64,000 nucleotides of DNA from Scytalidium lignicola (lineage: Eukaryota > Ascomycota > Leotiomycetes): assembly GCA_002812745.2 (NCBI GenBank), contig NCSJ02000030.1, positions 124,001 to 188,000 on the forward strand, in the 5' to 3' direction. The notes under the pieces were generated by a model. The model saw only the letters and a list, made by a program, of their open reading frames with translations, did no database searches and had not been told where the DNA came from. A program made the position numbers and the translations under genes. Positions 1 through 11,613 of the stretch are shown here, piece by piece. Position 1 is the stretch's first letter. Each line of letters opens with the position of its first letter.

Positions 1-1949
1 AATTATACTATAGCTTATAGTATTTTTAAAGAAGATAGTTTTGACTAGTTTACTTTTGATATAATGTCAGAAAAGTTTTAGTCGAAGCTTAGTTTAGATG
101 TTTTATAGTTTAATTGTTAAAAAGAAAAAAGGACCTAGCAAAGTTTTAGAAGAAAAAATAGGAGAAAATGAATTTAGACCTTTATGATTGTTATATACTT
201 TCAGAGTTTGAAGTGTTTATAGTATATCAATATCAGGTTACTCGTGTCCAGATCACATGATGTTAGGAGAAGGATAGGAGTCTGAGGTCTAGCTGCTCCT
301 TAGCTACTGACTCTTATCTATAAAGAGGGCAGCTTCCCCTACTTTCTGACGGAGTCAGATAAATCTTTGTAATTAATAGTATACAGAAATCTTAGATCGA
401 GTTTACACTTACCTAACGGCCACTTCACTGCTACCTATCTACTCTCTTCTAGCCCCCTGGTCTCTCTTCACTCTACGGGTTAAGCAGAATCTTGTGATTG
501 CCAAATTTGCGGAGAATGAAAAGAACCCGTCTTATAAGTGCGCACACTTGATCCCCTACTTGGACTTGCTCATATGGTCTAAGGCAGATATTCTGCTCTC
601 AAGTAATGAAGAACCTGGGCTTATTTGTTGCCGACCAGACAACAATGTCTCCAAATGACGAACCGGCTTGAGGATTTTTCATGATCAGAAGTTATAGACA
701 AGCTGTTCCGATACAATTATTTTCAATAATCAGAAATTACATTATCTGCTAAATTTTCAGATTTTATCCAGGTCATCCCCAGCCATACAACGGTACCTAG
801 ACTATCCAATTCCTGTGTCGACAGGAAATAGATCTGAGCATAAAGTCCTTAAGAACGCGTTGCCGATTGTATTGGGAGTGTGGTTATATGCACTATTGTT
901 AGCAGCAGAAGTAGGGTTAAAAAAGCCAACTGCTAAGACCAATCAAGACCACACTCTTGATCTCAAGACATTTTCTGAGAAGCTTATATCTCCAGTGGTA
1001 ACGACAGTGTCCACACAATATCCGGATAATTTTAAGACCCAACCATGACCTTGCGACCACGATGGACCTCCAATGAAAACGTAGACCTAAGGAAATCGCT
1101 CTAAGGAATATGACCCTACTTCTAAAAAGTAAACAGTTTATGCAAAATTTATACAACCTTACTAGAATAGCACTTACTAAAAGCCATTTTAGAAGGCAGT
1201 AATTCAAAATAATTAGTAGTTGATAATATAAAGGGGTATTAAATTGATACACACAATGCGTTAAATCAATCCATTCAATCGATACCGAATATTCACGAAA
1301 TACATTTTTATGTCTTACTACTATTCTTATTACAGTTTCTTCTACGATTTATATTAGTATTTCTACTCTACTTATTATAATTTAATTATATATTCGTGAT
1401 AGTTAGGGTTCAGAATTGATTTCGTAGTATTTGATATTTTCTTAATTGATATTAAAATCAATGTTTTATTATAATAAAGCCACCATATATATAGAAGTAC
1501 GTGATTTGGCCTGCCCCTCGAGGCCCTTTAAGTTCGTTTCAACTAATGTGGACCGGTAAGTCAGTAGGTCCCTTGTCAGGTCCTTGCGCTTCTACCTTAT
1601 CAAGTAATTAAGGTTAAAGGTACAAGATTACGGCTATTACGGCAGCTGCCGCTCACTGAAGTAGCCCATGGGGGGTTGGGGCTATGCCTATCATGCAGCA
1701 AAGTTTCTGCCCAGGCTTTATCAGGCTGGTTTTAAGCTTACGAAAAACACCTTCCTTTTCCATCAAACTAATCCCTATACTCGGGTTTGTTGGCCGTATT
1801 TGCATAAATTCTAATAAACCCCATCACGACAACTTAGAGTCTGTGAAGGCTACTTGGTAAACTAGAAGTAGACACTCCTCTCACTAACCCACATCCCACT
1901 TTGTTGACCTGTCTTCCTGGACTCTCTCCAGGCCATCTATCCGGAAAAT
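1..1949. other. AT-rich region without a recognisable gene
   Basis: Mostly AT-rich with only short open frames that resemble nothing I know. Around 320-480 there is a TATA-like stretch (tataaagagg) followed by pyrimidine-rich sequence, which could be a decayed LTR, but I cannot see paired ends or a target duplication. The last 400 bases before 1950 are more balanced in composition and presumably hold the promoter of the methyltransferase gene. Confidence 0.5.
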
Positions 1950-2735
1950 ATGGCAGTTGCGGAGCAGCAGTATGATACCATTCAAGGTCCCTACGATTAC
2001 ATCCGTGAAGCGTCCATCGCCTTGATCGAGCGTGAGAATGTGCATGAAAAAGTAGCACCATTTATCAAAAACGCTCGAATTCTCGAGCTGGCATGCGGAT
2101 CAGGCTTCTACACCTACAGCTTCCTCGAATGGGGGGCTAGCTCTGTACTTGGGGTAGACATCTCTTCCGTCATGATCAACGAAGCCCGACGCATAGGGAA
2201 AGAAGTATCGTTCATACAAGCCGACTGTTCAATCCCAAAAGCCTACGACGGCGGGCCCTTTGACATCGTCTTCGGCGCCTGGCTCCTTAACTACGCCCCA
2301 GATCGCGCTGGTCTAGTTAACATGTTTCGCAACATCGCCATGAATCTTAAGGACGGTGGGCGTTTTGTTTCGGTCACAGTTCCACCCTCTTCGAATCCGA
2401 TTGATTCTGTTAATGCCGAGGCAAATGCTCGTCCTATGCCTGCGGGATCAGGGTATTTAATTTATAATCATATCAAAGACGTCGAAGATGGGATTTTTTT
2501 CCGCGTGCATGGTGAGACGCCCGTCGGAGACCTGAACTTTGAATGCTACCACCTGAAGAAGGAATTATACGAGGAGGCGGCGAGAGAGGCGGGGTTAAAA
2601 GGCAAACTGGAGTGGGATGTTACGAAAGTTCCAGAGAGGTACCTAAAGGGAGAAGGACCGGGAGGTGCAAGTCTGGTTGAATTGGAAACTTACAAGACTA
2701 TTCCCAATTATGGAGTGCTAACTATCGTTAAGTAG
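1950..2735 (+). CDS. Class I SAM-dependent methyltransferase (intronless)
   Basis: A 261-residue protein with the Rossmann-fold methyltransferase core. Motif I is ILELACGSGFYT (about residues 44-55), the acidic residue after strand 2 is in VLGVDIS (about 67-73), and the motif IV region is FDIVFGAWLLNYA (about 100-112). The frame is uninterrupted from an ATG at 1950 and the length is normal for a stand-alone small-molecule methyltransferase. The C-terminal half, which would set substrate choice, has no motif that I can assign, so the acceptor is unknown. It stands alone, with a convergent membrane-protein gene downstream. UbiE/COQ5-like folds share the same motifs, but no specific pathway is implied. 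The fold assignment is secure; the reaction beyond methyl transfer from S-adenosylmethionine is not. Confidence 0.85.
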   Translation: MAVAEQQYDTIQGPYDYIREASIALIERENVHEKVAPFIKNARILELACGSGFYTYSFLEWGASSVLGVDISSVMINEARRIGKEVSFIQADCSIPKAYDGGPFDIVFGAWLLNYAPDRAGLVNMFRNIAMNLKDGGRFVSVTVPPSSNPIDSVNAEANARPMPAGSGYLIYNHIKDVEDGIFFRVHGETPVGDLNFECYHLKKELYEEAAREAGLKGKLEWDVTKVPERYLKGEGPGGASLVELETYKTIPNYGVLTIVK

Positions 2736-2900
2736 AGATTTGCATGAAAGTGGTTGAGGGCAATTTCACAGAAATCGGTGCTTTGTTCAAGCTTGGTCAA
2801 TACACAAATAGAATTACTCCAGGTCCTGCCTGTTAAATCCAGCCTACGTGTAATATTTATTATACAATCATTTTATGGCCCCGTTATCCCAACGTATGTA

Positions 2901-4547
2901 TCATGTCTCCACTGAGCGACTTTGTGCATCGCGCCTATATTGAGTGACAGTAACGGTCTTCACAATCCTAGACGTAGCCGTACTAGCATCAGGTTCTTCG
3001 TCTTCCCATCCACCACTGAAGACATTAGCCTCCGAAACTCCCTTTTTCCCTGTCAGATCAAGCTTGTTCTCTGAATATGCAGGACCTTGCGCGTTGCTCG
3101 CGATTCTCTCTTCGCTTCCAGCAGGATCGAAGTTATTGCCGTCTCGAATGTTCTGCAGGGTATATTGGGGCCTGTTGGCGCTACTTTTTGCAAACGATCC
3201 GAGTTTGAAGATGCGAGCCATCAATGGCCATAGATGTGGCACATTGGTCACAATCATGGCGGTGGAAATCTCACCTGCGTACCAGTTGAGGTAGACCAGG
3301 GAGCCAACTGGAGCGCTGAAGTTTGTGATTCGATTGAGGATGGCGCAGAGAATCTAGACTAACTTAGAGAGGTGAGAAAGACTGGGAAAGGTGTGGTGTA
3401 GACTTACCACTAGCCCACCCAGGCTGAAGACGCCGATGAGAGCACATTTTCTGAATAGAAATTAGATTAACTACATTTATCAACGATCCAGACCTGTGAC
3501 AAACCTCCCGAGTGGCAACCTTGATTTTATTAGGAGAGGAATCGGCAGACATAGCATAATCGCATCGCCTGTGATATTGAGGCACGCATCAAGTATCATA
3601 TGATTTCGGTAAGTCATACACTGCTCTGTTGAGAGAACCAGAAGTCAGCTAGAGACCGTTTGGGGACATGTGCTAAAAACGTAATATACCATGCGCTGCC
3701 GGGACAGGAATCGTGTCGTAGTACAAATGGAATGGACAGCACCAGACACCAACCAAGAAAATCATAACAACGACATAACCCACGGCTACATAGACCGACA
3801 CTGCAATGACGGCTGTGTGGTATTTGTCCAATCCTTTTCTAAAATATTTGAGGAGTCATTAGCACATCATATTCGGCCGCAACGCACTTTCTCTCCTTTC
3901 GTGGCAGTCGACGGAAGCAATCCAATCTAATCAACCAGGAAGAACTCACGTCATACGGAAATAAAGTATCAGAAGGCAGGCCTTGCAGCCCCAAACGCAT
4001 GTAACTTTGCAGATTTCCATGACAATTCCAAAGATGGATCCCATGGTGGCCAGATGGAAGTCTTCAGGTGTCCAACCGACTATATCTGCTGCTGTGACAA
4101 AATTGTTTCCCCAGAGGACTTAGACCCAGATAGAGTAAATAACCGTGACAAAAAGTCCCTGTTGTTACCATTAGCCCTAGACAGATCAGCCCAGCCTAGC
4201 AGCAAAGGTGAGTTTCAATTATTGCCACAACAGACGGAGGAAAGAGGTCGGTCATACACAATTGAAGAACATGATGTAGTCATCCAATCCAAAGAGCCGG
4301 TCTATATCAAGAAGGCTTCTCGCAGGTCTGCTGCTGCCCATTGATTGAAAAGAACTGAAGCGCCGAATCACCTTGGAAGCGCTGTTGCAATGTTAGGAGT
4401 TGTTCAACCAATTAACGGGGTTGTCTTGGTTTGGAAGATGTCAGGAAGCAGAGTGAGGAGTACTCACATTCTAGCTGCTATAAAGAGTGACACAATCACA
4501 CCAAGTACCACCAGCTCAGTCACAACTGACCGTCCCCCAGGGATCAT
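2901..4547 (-). CDS. SAT4/PTH11-like rhodopsin-domain integral membrane protein, multi-exon
   Basis: Reading the minus strand and removing GT-AG introns gives a fungus-specific SAT4-family seven-helix protein. Exons that I can place: 4547-4468, 4381 to about 4258, an exon ending at 3950, 3838-3690, 3625-3505, 3450-3408 and 3353-2901. Family landmarks are FGLDDYIM after the first helix, the helix YHTAVIAVSVYVAVGYVVV, AIMLCLPIPLL, KCALIGVFSLGGLV, and near the C-terminus AGEISTAMIVTNVPHLWPL followed by a polar tail. The second-helix segment (VTTGTFCHGYLLYLG, near 4140-4190) and the next segment (TPEDFHLATMGS) are in different frames, so either an unusual splice or a one-base error lies between them. 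Some relatives act as surface sensors of the PTH11 type; a specific role here cannot be read from sequence. The ATG at 4547 is the first after an in-frame stop. Confidence 0.75.
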
Positions 4548-5432
4548 CTTGCACCACTTCACAAGCTAAGGAATTGAACACCCTCACGGACTACGATGTT
4601 TAGCTGTGGAGGAGGGTCTACAGTGCGTACAATTCTTTGTCCTCAGGAACGATCCCGACGAGGAGATGGTCCTGATTTCAAATAGGTACCACCATCCCCT
4701 CGATATCGGTGGGTCATGCAAGGCATGAACTCAAGAAGATGACTTCGGTTGCTTTTGTGTCTCATCGGCTCAACCCAGCATTCCAGATGGCTATCGGGAT
4801 TTCCGAGGGACTTCCAGTGATCCGTTCATGCTTTGGCAACAGGAGAATTACAGTAGCAAAACCATTCAAATTCGTATGCGCTGGGGTTGAAATTAGCTCA
4901 CCAGGGGACATGAACAAGTGGTCCTGACCCTTGTTTGATACTTGCCTTCGCCGCAAGAAGCATTAAACTTCGGTTACAAAAACAAAACAAAAGATTAAAC
5001 ATTTTTTGATTCTCAGTCTGAAAGATTCTAAGGCAAAGTTTTTAGGAAACACAATACCTCGTGCAAGGCTCTCAATTCAAGTACCGTATCTAAACTAAGA
5101 TGCGGCGAAACTTTTGTAGGATAAATATTAAGCATTTCATGGACAGCAGCTAGAGGGGCTAACAGTTGGTGCACTCGGACCCCTGGGTGGTTGGTTCGCA
5201 ATAAGAACGGCGCAACCGAGCGTATCTTTCTAGGCTGTGTCTTTTTGCTCGGGGGGAGCGATCCGGCGGCGCAGCTGGTTCTAGACGTTATCGGGCGCCT
5301 TGCGAAGTTACCATTGGCTGTGTTGACAAAGGCGTCGGGGACGGGCCGCTCAGCGGACAGACCAAAATCCCCTATAGAGCCAGAGCACTAGTCTTCCTTC
5401 TTCGATATCTCTAGATCTTGCACGCAATCACC
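4548..5432. other. Intergenic region between SAT4-like gene and purine permease
   Basis: This is the shared upstream region of two divergent genes. Open frames here (for example 4709-4927) show no family features. The stretch 4960-5110 is AT-rich. I see no further gene. Confidence 0.5.
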
Positions 5433-7226
5433 ATGGAGTCTGCTGCAGAGCATGATGTCGAGAAGGGTGTGGCAGCGAACTCAATCGAAGTCCATGCCAC
5501 AGCTCACAACTCTACTGACTCTGATGGCAAACACAGCTCCCTCGATCACGAAGACGACGGCGGNCCCACGTCCTCCTTCCGAGGGAAAGCTGGGCCATTG
5601 GGGGGTTAAGATAGAGCACATCTGGGGAGTTGAAGCCCGCGGCATCACCCGCGTAAGGACCAAGGAGAAAAGCGTGCCTCGTCCACTTCACGACTACTTC
5701 CACATGTTCTCGCTGTGGTTCAGCATCAACTTGCAGGCCATTAACATCATAATTGGGCTTCTTGGCCCGCTAGCATATGGCCTCGGCTGGGTGGATTGTG
5801 TTTGCATTGTGATATTTGCGAATGCGCTCGCCTCTTGTGGAATTGCGTACCTGGCTACCTTTGGCCCGGAAAGTGGTAACAGGACGATGGTATGCTTTCT
5901 CATATGCCGCGATTGGTTGCCAGCTAACTTTGCTTCCGCATTGGCAGATTATTGGCCGCTATTTCATGGGTTATTGGCCTTCGAAAATTGCAGCCGTCTG
6001 CAACATCATCCAGCAAGTCGGCTTTGGCACCATTGGGTGTATCATTACCGGTCAGATTATCACAGCAGTCAATGGAGAGGGCTTGAGTTTGGCAGTTGGA
6101 TGCGTCATCGCTGCGCTGTGCATTGGTTTGATCGCTACTTTTGGCATTGACTATCTGAGCCAAATCGAAAGGTAAGCACACACAACCACCAGGAGCCTGC
6201 GTACAGTACAACGTTCAAAAGGCTAACGAAACCAACAGGTTCGGATACATGCCACAGGCGGTGGCCATCTTCGTGTTGATCGGCTCGGCAGGTAAGAACT
6301 TCGACACTACCGCTGTCTCCATCGGTGATTCTGGAACCATTACCGCCAACCGCTGCTCCTTCTTCGCCTTGGTCTTTGCTAGCATCATTGGCTTCTCTGC
6401 CATCAGCGCCGACTTCTACGTCTACTACCCCAAGACCTACCCCAAATGGATCACCTTCGCATCCACGTGGTCCGGTATCTGGGTCGCTTTAATCTTCTGC
6501 AACATCGTTGGAGTCGGCATTGCTACTGGCGTCCCCAACGTCCCCGAATGGAGCGACGCCTACAACATCTCATCCGGTGCGCTGATTTATGCCTGCTACA
6601 GCGGCCTCGGTGGTTTTGGCGGCCTCTGCGTCGTCATTCTTGCGCTAGGCTCCATCACCAATAATGCACCATGCAGCTACAGTGCAGCATTGACAATACA
6701 GGTTCTTGGATGCTATGCGAAGAAAGTCCCTCGCTGGTGCTGGTGTGTTCTCATCACCATAGTTGAGGTAATATAAGCCTCACTTCTTCGCTTCCAAATG
6801 TATCTATCTGCCCTCATTATAATGCTGACTCAAACACAACAGCTCGTCCTCTCCGTCGCCGGCCGCAACCAGCTCTACAACGTCTTCGAGAATTTCCTCC
6901 CGATGATGGCATACTGGATCTGCCCCTGGATCACCATCGTCCTCGAGGAGCATCTCATCTTCCACAAACTGACCGGCAAGGCGTTCGACTGGTCCATCTA
7001 TGAGAACAAGAGTAAGCTGCCGATTGGACTCGCAGCGTTCCTGTCCTTCCTGATTGGTTTCGCGGGGGCCATTGTAGGCATGTACCAGATTTGGTACACG
7101 GGTCCTATTGCGCTGAAGGTTGGCGGCGCGTATGGAGGTGATATTGGGGCGTGGCTCGCTATAGGCTTTACAGGTATTGTGTTTCCGCCGTTGAGATGGT
7201 TGGAGTTGAAGAAATTTGGGCGGTAA
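5433..7226 (+). CDS. Purine-cytosine permease, NCS1 family (FCY2/FcyB-like)
   Basis: Four exons: 5433-5889, 5948-6171, 6239-6767 and 6843-7226, with introns of 58, 67 and 75 nt. The protein has a polar N-terminal tail of about 60 residues and then around twelve hydrophobic segments typical of nucleobase:cation symporters. It begins its core with IEHIWGVEARGITRV and includes the FDTTAVSIGDSG and NNAPCSYSAALTIQ regions that resemble yeast Fcy2. The family imports cytosine, adenine, guanine and hypoxanthine at the plasma membrane. An N at 5564 breaks the frame; omitting that one position joins ...HEDDGG to PRPPSEGK and restores a continuous coding sequence, so it is most likely an assembly placeholder and not a mutation. 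The ATG at 5433 is in a good context (caccATGG). Exact substrate range is inferred from the family only. Confidence 0.88.
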
Positions 7227-7729
7227 ATCTAGGTTCCTATACTCAAATATAATGTATGTTAGAGTGCTGAGATTAAGCCACAACGAAATTATAACGATTT
7301 ATGATTATCTCCTCACAATATCGTCATACTAAAGACAGATTTTTACAAATGAAACGTAACCTTTGAGGTAGCTAATTATATGCGCGCACGTATGTATACT
7401 GTAATATAAATCAGTTAGTTTAACTTGACNTTTTTTTACATTACTTAGACTTTACGATACTGACGACTGGTGATATACTTTGAGAGTAAGCTTATTATTT
7501 GATCGAACAAATTTAGTATTAATCTTAAAGAAAAAGATAAAACAAAGACTTTCAACTACTTGTAAAAGGACATTAGAAACGTTATAACACTGTGAGGTCA
7601 TAGACTCAGGACTGTTTTGTGAAGAAGTACTTTTTGCCCTTTGTAGATTCTGGCTTCTTTACTTAGCTTAGCACGACCTCATGCTCTTCATGAGGCAGAC
7701 AACTATATTCTTGAGTTTTAGGTAACTAT

Positions 7730-7762
<33 letters not shown>

Positions 7763-8629
7763 TATCATCATCATAACTGTCGTGATTTTGTTTTACATTT
7801 AACCTTGACAATCATAAATTCATAATTAAATTATTCTTTCCCTGTGGCCTTATATTATACCCTTTCTTTCTTACTTTAGTCCTTCCCGAGGCGCATACTC
7901 GTAACAGTTATTTGAATAGTTGAAATCTTTTAACGCAAAAACGGAAACCCATCAGAAACTTGAGGTTTGGACCTCAGTTTTTCTGAGATGTCCCGTTCGG
8001 TATCGATTGAGATTATAAGCATACTCGATCGAACCCTGCTGAGAAAGAACCAACAAGTCCTCTCGGCAAGTCCTAAGCTCTAGATGTACTAGAGGGAACC
8101 TTAAGATTAGAGTAGTTCCGGAAGGCTTAGACGGCTTTCGTAGAATATAATAATTAAATTGGTGTTTAAATAGGATGAGGAGAGAGGAGATAAGCGAGGC
8201 TGACTTTGGGCTGATGGCCTGTGCTTGTGTAGATTGTGGATAGAGCGGAGTTAACTGCAGTGTTTTTGGATGGTTCCGAAAGTTGGGAAGTAAGGGACAG
8301 AAGAGGAAATGGAGAGGTTGGTAGTTTTGGGTTTTGGGATTTTGGGAGGCGGTGTGTTTGGGATGTTGAGCTTGGGGTTACGTGTAGTTGGTGGGGAGAA
8401 GAGAAAATGAGGGTCTAGTGGAGAGCCAATCTCGGTGGTTATACTGGTGAGCGAGCAGTATGACGATCATTATAGCCGTTTAGGTATTGAGCCTTGAGCA
8501 TTGCCTCTTTTCATGTTGGTGATTCTCGCATGTTGTGTACGTGGCGATGCGCAATCTTATTACCACAGTACAGAACCATAGACGTTGGTAGATACAGCAT
8601 GTATGTAGCAAGATCTATCTGGTCGGCAC
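7227..8629. other. AT-rich intergenic region
   Basis: Low-complexity and AT-rich 3' flank of the permease, including an ATC microsatellite and an N next to a T run at about 7430. No gene recognised; the open frame at 8236-8418 is G-rich low-complexity sequence. Confidence 0.5.
7731..7774. repeat. ATC trinucleotide microsatellite
   Basis: About fourteen near-perfect ATC units with one interruption, in non-coding DNA. Confidence 0.9.
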
Positions 8630-11613
8630 GTAATTGCATCGAACTTTGGCGACTCCCAGCGCAGCGTCTGTAAGCGTTCATCCCACTGTTCTGCTAGTCC
8701 GATCTCGATCTCAGCCTCAGCCTTATGGCGACTCGAGACGTGACAAAAGGGTTTGTATCATCGTAGTCACTATCGTCACAGTCATTGGCCAGGCCGACCT
8801 ATCGGTAAAGACAGCCACCTTCGATGACTCGTGGGCGAATTGGGGCCACTTTTTCTGGGAAGGAGCAGTATCCAAGTCGAAGGAAGCGGCAATACGTCTG
8901 TACAGCTCCATTCAGAGACCATCCCACCGGGTTTGCAATTTTTTCCAAGGCGCATTCGCGCTCACCGTCTGTTTCCTGCAGGGTTGGCGAAGAGCCTCGC
9001 ACCCGAGACAGCCGCCGTAGTTCGACGGGGACTTAACCGCGAAGAGAGAAGAACGACGCTGGCACAGACGCAGGCGCCGATGCAGGCGCACAAACAGGCA
9101 CAGGCACATGGACCGGGCGGGCGGGAAGGAGCCAGGCCAGGAACGCCATGCCGGGTGATATTAATAGAAACAACAGATGAACCTCACAAGAGATGGCGGG
9201 CCGTAAGTGGTGGTGTTTGGTCGGACGACAAAGCGAGAGAAAGGCACACAAACAAGGCTGGCGATGGGAGATGGAGGCGGAGGGATCAGAACAGACGAGA
9301 GCCAAGAAACTCGAGGACCAGGTTCAGGGTTCGAGGACGGGACATTTTACCTTATTGAACGCAGAAGGAGGCAAAAGATGTAGGGGAGAGAGAGGGAAGA
9401 GAGGGAAGAGAAGTGCAAGAGATGGACTGACTGTAACTTGCTTTTGGTATGTCAGGCATCAGGCATCCATACAGCCAATGCAGCCGCACAACACCTGATA
9501 CCAAAAATCCGAAAGAGGAAAAGCGTAACGAGGAGTCCGCGCAACAGCCGCAAAACCAGGATAATTAGCGGACTTGAGTGGTGGAGTGGCGGACCGCTAA
9601 TACTCCCGAAATGAGCTATTTTAAGGACCTTTTGCTGTAGTGCTGACCGGTGAACGGCTGGAACCCTGTCGCGCTCTCTCTTCTGCTGTTCTGCTGTTCT
9701 GCCTCCGCCAACCATCTGCCACACATCTCTGCTGCTGCTGGCATTTTGCAGTCGGATCCTCCGTTGGACGGCGCCTATGGGGACGAGTCAGAATGCTGAA
9801 TGCAAGGGTCGCAGGACGATCTTCCATCATACCCCTTGAACACACAATTCGGTGTCATCAATCGCATGGCTTGCTGTCAGTAAGCTACAGTACAGCCCTG
9901 GGTGCCGGATGGAAGCAGAAACAGAAGTAGAAGCAGAACATTTGTCTGCCAACCAACCAATCAACCGAGCGAATGAATGAATGATCGAATCAAGATAACT
10001 GAAAGGTGGTGACGAAGACGAAGACGAAGACGAAGCGCAAGTATTCATCCGGTGATTCTACCGGTTCTGCGAGCTACTGTACTGTGCTGTACTTGTTCGC
10101 CAAGCACACAAGCATCTACGGTACAATACATCCAAAAGAGAAGTGGCAGGTATGTGTAATCATCGAAAGATATGGAGACGTCCTAGGCACGCACTGTACG
10201 AAATATATCGACATGGACCGGGCAGATGTTTTCAAAGGGCGAGCAAGACAGCTACATCGATCTGTATCCGTACAGGTACTGTACATACATCTCCGGTTGA
10301 GAGCGTGGCCATCAAGGGGGCGCTAGAAAGTAGCCGCAGTCAATTCGTGGATGCATCTGTACCACTGCCGCGCCCTAGTTGTGTATGACCGCGTGGGTAC
10401 CGAGACATCTGTGGTCCTTGGCGCTTCTTGTTTCTTCTCTCCTCTCCCCTCGGAGGATAATTGATTAATTCATGTTAGAGTTGTTGATGTTTTCCCCCCT
10501 CGATCCCTGCTTGCAAACTGCTTCCCGGCTGTGCATCATCCCACCAAGACCAAGTCCCTTTTTTCGTGTTACAGTACAGTCCCACCACCACCCACCCACC
10601 ATCTGGTCTCCCAGCCACGGACTCTCTCTCTTCCCAGCGGCGGCGGCGATACCACCCTGCAAACTGCAAAGGGACCAAAGCTACCAAGTTCACCAACGCA
10701 GCCTCTCTCTCTCTCTCCACTCCCCCGTCTGCTCTGCCCTGACAGCCTGGCCCTGACCTTAAGCTTCCTTACCTTACCCTCTTCTCTCTCTCGCGCGCAC
10801 TCTCTCTCTATATTTAGCATCACCACCATCCTTCCCTAATCTCCATCTCCATCTGCATCTCCATCTCTATCACAACCATCACACTATCTCACACGCACAC
10901 GCACAAACGCACACAAGCACAAAAAAGAGTTAACTCAAACATCGGTCCATCCTCCACACACCACACAGCACCACGCGACGCCTTGCTTCTTCGTTGCGTT
11001 GCTGCTGTCTGCTGCTGCTGGTGTTATCGCCGACCAGGACCATCCGGTGTATATATTCTTCCCTCGCCCGTCAATCCGTGGTTGGACCCTCCCTCTCCCC
11101 CGGCATTCCCCGCCCCATCGCTACCTTTCTGTGGTCAACCTGCGAAAAAACGGCCATCGCGACGAATCTTAAACAAATCTCATCCTCCACCACCACCACT
11201 ACCACTCATCCACCACCCGCCGCTGGCCACGACCAACTCCACCATCACCAGCTCGCATCCACCGCATCTCCATCTCCATCTCCATTCTCCGTCATCGCTG
11301 TCGCCATTGCCGTGATCGCCTCATTAAACTGCATCGCGTCTGTCCGTCTGGCCGTGCCTTCTCTAAATCTTACCGCCGTTGTCGACGCACTAATACCACT
11401 ACCGCACGACTTCAAGCCACGGCGATCGAGAACTCCGCGTCGCGCTGGATTTGAGCTTGTTGCTGCATGCCTCGAGTCCACACGTCGACCGAGTCCGTCA
11501 GTCGCGCGTAGTTTTCTCCCTCCATTCCAATCCCCTCTCATCTGACGCCTGGCACACCTCGGCAGGTTTTTTTTTACTAGACCTCATCATACACCGCTCG
11601 GCGCATCGCCGCG
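8630..11613. promoter_or_regulatory. Long upstream and leader region of the RLM1-type gene
   Basis: About 3 kb of less AT-rich DNA without a family-matching gene lies before the RLM1 ATG. The last kilobase is very pyrimidine-rich (CT runs near 10690-10870, CCACCA/CATCTC repeats to 11300) and holds many short upstream ATG frames, as expected for a long transcribed leader of a regulatory gene. Four copies of a GTACTGTAC-type motif lie at 9886-9895, 10075-10093, 10277-10284 and about 10570-10581. The several overlapping open frames on both strands are compositional. Confidence 0.55.
10011..10035. repeat. GACGAA hexanucleotide microsatellite
   Basis: Four tandem copies of gacgaa in the RLM1 upstream region. 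Confidence 0.85.

Noticed and set aside
241..490. Possible LTR of a retrotransposon
   Set aside because: TATA-like and pyrimidine-rich features only; no paired repeat, primer-binding site or coding remnant seen in the window.
7731..7774. Short regular repeats considered as a CRISPR-like array
   Set aside because: Simple ATC microsatellite without spacers in a eukaryotic genome.
8831..11545. Overlapping open frames on both strands upstream of RLM1
   Set aside because: They are compositional (purine- or pyrimidine-rich), lack domains and overlap one another; better explained as leader and promoter.
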